From positions 37,631,751 through 37,695,750 of the forward strand of contig CM022670.1 of NCBI GenBank assembly GCA_012295275.1: 64,000 nucleotides of DNA, in the 5' to 3' direction. The notes below the pieces were generated by a model. It ran no database searches, was not told where the DNA came from, and saw only the letters and a program-made list of their open reading frames with translations. This stretch comes from Chrysomallon squamiferum (Eukaryota; Mollusca; Gastropoda; Neomphalida; Peltospiridae). The translations under genes were made by a program, and so were the position numbers. Position 1 is the first letter of the stretch. Each line of letters opens with the position of its first letter. Positions 62,566 through 64,000 of this stretch are shown here, piece after piece.

Positions 62566-64000
62566 GGCTTACGTCATGAGTTCTGAAGTTTTATTTATTT
62601 AAATGCACAACACCTTATTCTAATAAGAACATGGTTTTTCGAATGACTTTTAACTTCTTCTTTATTCATTCCATAATTTTTACTGCATTTTATTTATGTA
62701 ACACATATTTCATAAACTATTTTTTTAATACATTTATAGATTGGCATTTAGTGCGTCATATATCAACTGTGTGTTTAAGATTCGTGTATATTTTCATACC
62801 CACTTCCTGACATCAGTGACTTCATTCCAGTTTAGTACCACAGCAGTATCGGTACAACTGTATTCTGTTTCAAAATCAGTTGTATAGCATTCCATAATAT
62901 ATCAGTAATAATTATTTCATTCCATTATTTCAATAATAATTATCTGATTCCTTAATATATCAATAATAATTATTTCATTCCATAATATATCAGTAATAAT
63001 TATTTCATTCCATAATATATCAGTAATAATTATTTCATTCCATAATATATCAATAATAATTATTTCATTCCATAATATATCGGTAATAATTATTTCATTC
63101 CATAATATATCAGTAATAATTATTTCATTCCATTATTTCAATAATAATTATTTGATTCCTTAATATATCAATAATAATTATTTCATTCCATAATATATCA
63201 GTAATAATTATTTCATTCCATTATATCAATAATAATTATTTGATTCCTTAATATTAATAATAATTATTTCATTCCATAATATATCAGTAATAGATTCCAT
63301 TATATCAATAATAATTATTTCATTCCATTATATCAATAATAATTATTTCATTCCATAACAGTATAGATACAGTTTTATTCTATTATAATATATCAGTAGT
63401 ATTTTTTTTCTTTCCATGACATTATCAATCCAATTTTATTTTGTTGTAATATCATTCTGTGATAATATTAATAATACCCATTTCATTCCATCAACATATC
63501 ATTTTGGCTTATAAGTCCTATTTCATCTGGGTTGTAGACTATTCAGTTATAATATTACTGATGGGTCACTTAGTAATAGTATCAATCACAGGTCATTCAG
63601 CCTGTAACATCACTGATGGCTCATTTAGTAATAGTATCATTCAGACACAGTAAAAACATCAATCATAGGTTAATCAACAATCATCACTTTAGAGTATCAA
63701 TCATTTTCATTTTGCAGCTGTATCATCCATATGATTTCGTGATAACATGTCAATCATATATATATATTTATTTATTTATGTATTTATTTCGGTCTGGATT
63801 ATTTATTACTTTGACATGTAGTTATATTATCAAGTATTAAATTAACCCATTGTCATGATCTTTATTCAAAATGTGCAATTTAGTTTATGATCTTATTCTG
63901 TTACAGTATGTGACAAATTATTGGTGCATTCCAGATTTGTTAGAAGACTTTTCTTCTTTTTTTCATCACACTTTTTTCGTTATTTATTGACTGCATTTAA
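61405..64000 (+). other. MYT1 3' UTR and downstream sequence
   Basis: No further ORF of note. Overlapping AATAAA hexamers at about 61550-61568 are the first poly(A) candidates; others follow, so the 3' UTR could be much longer. The region ends with a 30-bp minisatellite (62884-63350). Confidence 0.5.
62884..63350. repeat. 30-bp A/T-rich minisatellite, about 15 copies
   Basis: The unit is attccataatatatcagtaa followed by taattatttc. Variants have tatttcaa or a deletion in the middle. It lies 1.5 kb after the MYT1 stop codon. Confidence 0.92.

Overview
The window is a piece of an animal nuclear genome: A+T-rich, intron-rich, full of microsatellites, minisatellites and short DNA transposons. 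Every gene has GT-AG introns and bilaterian-type protein sequence. A single-domain death-effector protein, the transposon types and the overall repeat style suggest a lophotrochozoan, probably a mollusc, but nothing seen fixes the species. No rRNA, tRNA, CRISPR or bacterial-type operon was seen.

Layout. 1-4461: repeats and unassigned sequence, ending in the 5' leader of PRPF38A. 4462-8715 (+): PRPF38A, a spliceosomal tri-snRNP/B-complex factor, 9 coding exons, 336 aa. 10431-10856 (-): a small death-effector-domain protein, convergent with PRPF38A. 12471-13907: a dead Tc1-type (DD34E) transposon with near-perfect terminal inverted repeats. 14415-22380 (+): SASS6, the centriole cartwheel protein, 16 coding exons, 632 aa as read, with its conserved C-terminal tail displaced into another frame. 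24592-28398 (+): EIPR1, a WD40 partner of EARP/GARP tethering complexes, 9 exons, 385 aa. 28399-35602: intergenic, with two copies of one MITE family, a long inverted repeat and a CpG-containing promoter-like block. 35620-61404 (+): a MYT1/MYT1L/ST18-family transcription factor with seven CCHHC zinc fingers in the 1+2+4 layout of vertebrate MYT1, about 1,086 aa over 20 coding exons. 61405-64000: its 3' UTR/downstream DNA, with a 30-bp minisatellite.

The genes are not one pathway: splicing, apoptosis/innate signalling, centriole assembly, vesicle tethering and neural transcription. EIPR1 directly upstream of a MYT1-family gene, on the same strand, matches the order I recall for EIPR1 and MYT1L on human 2p25.3, so this pair looks like old conserved microsynteny.

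Three coding exons (SASS6 last exon; MYT1 exons 6 and 13) each break frame at a short homopolymer, and one base repairs each. With the two MYT1 corrections the 20-exon CDS is exactly 1,087 codons. This pattern fits consensus indel errors in a long-read assembly better than pseudogenes. The other notable structures are minisatellites at MYT1 splice sites, a perfect 35-bp intronic hairpin, and microsatellites forming the polypyrimidine tracts of two zinc-finger exons. I found no convincing wholly new biological system.
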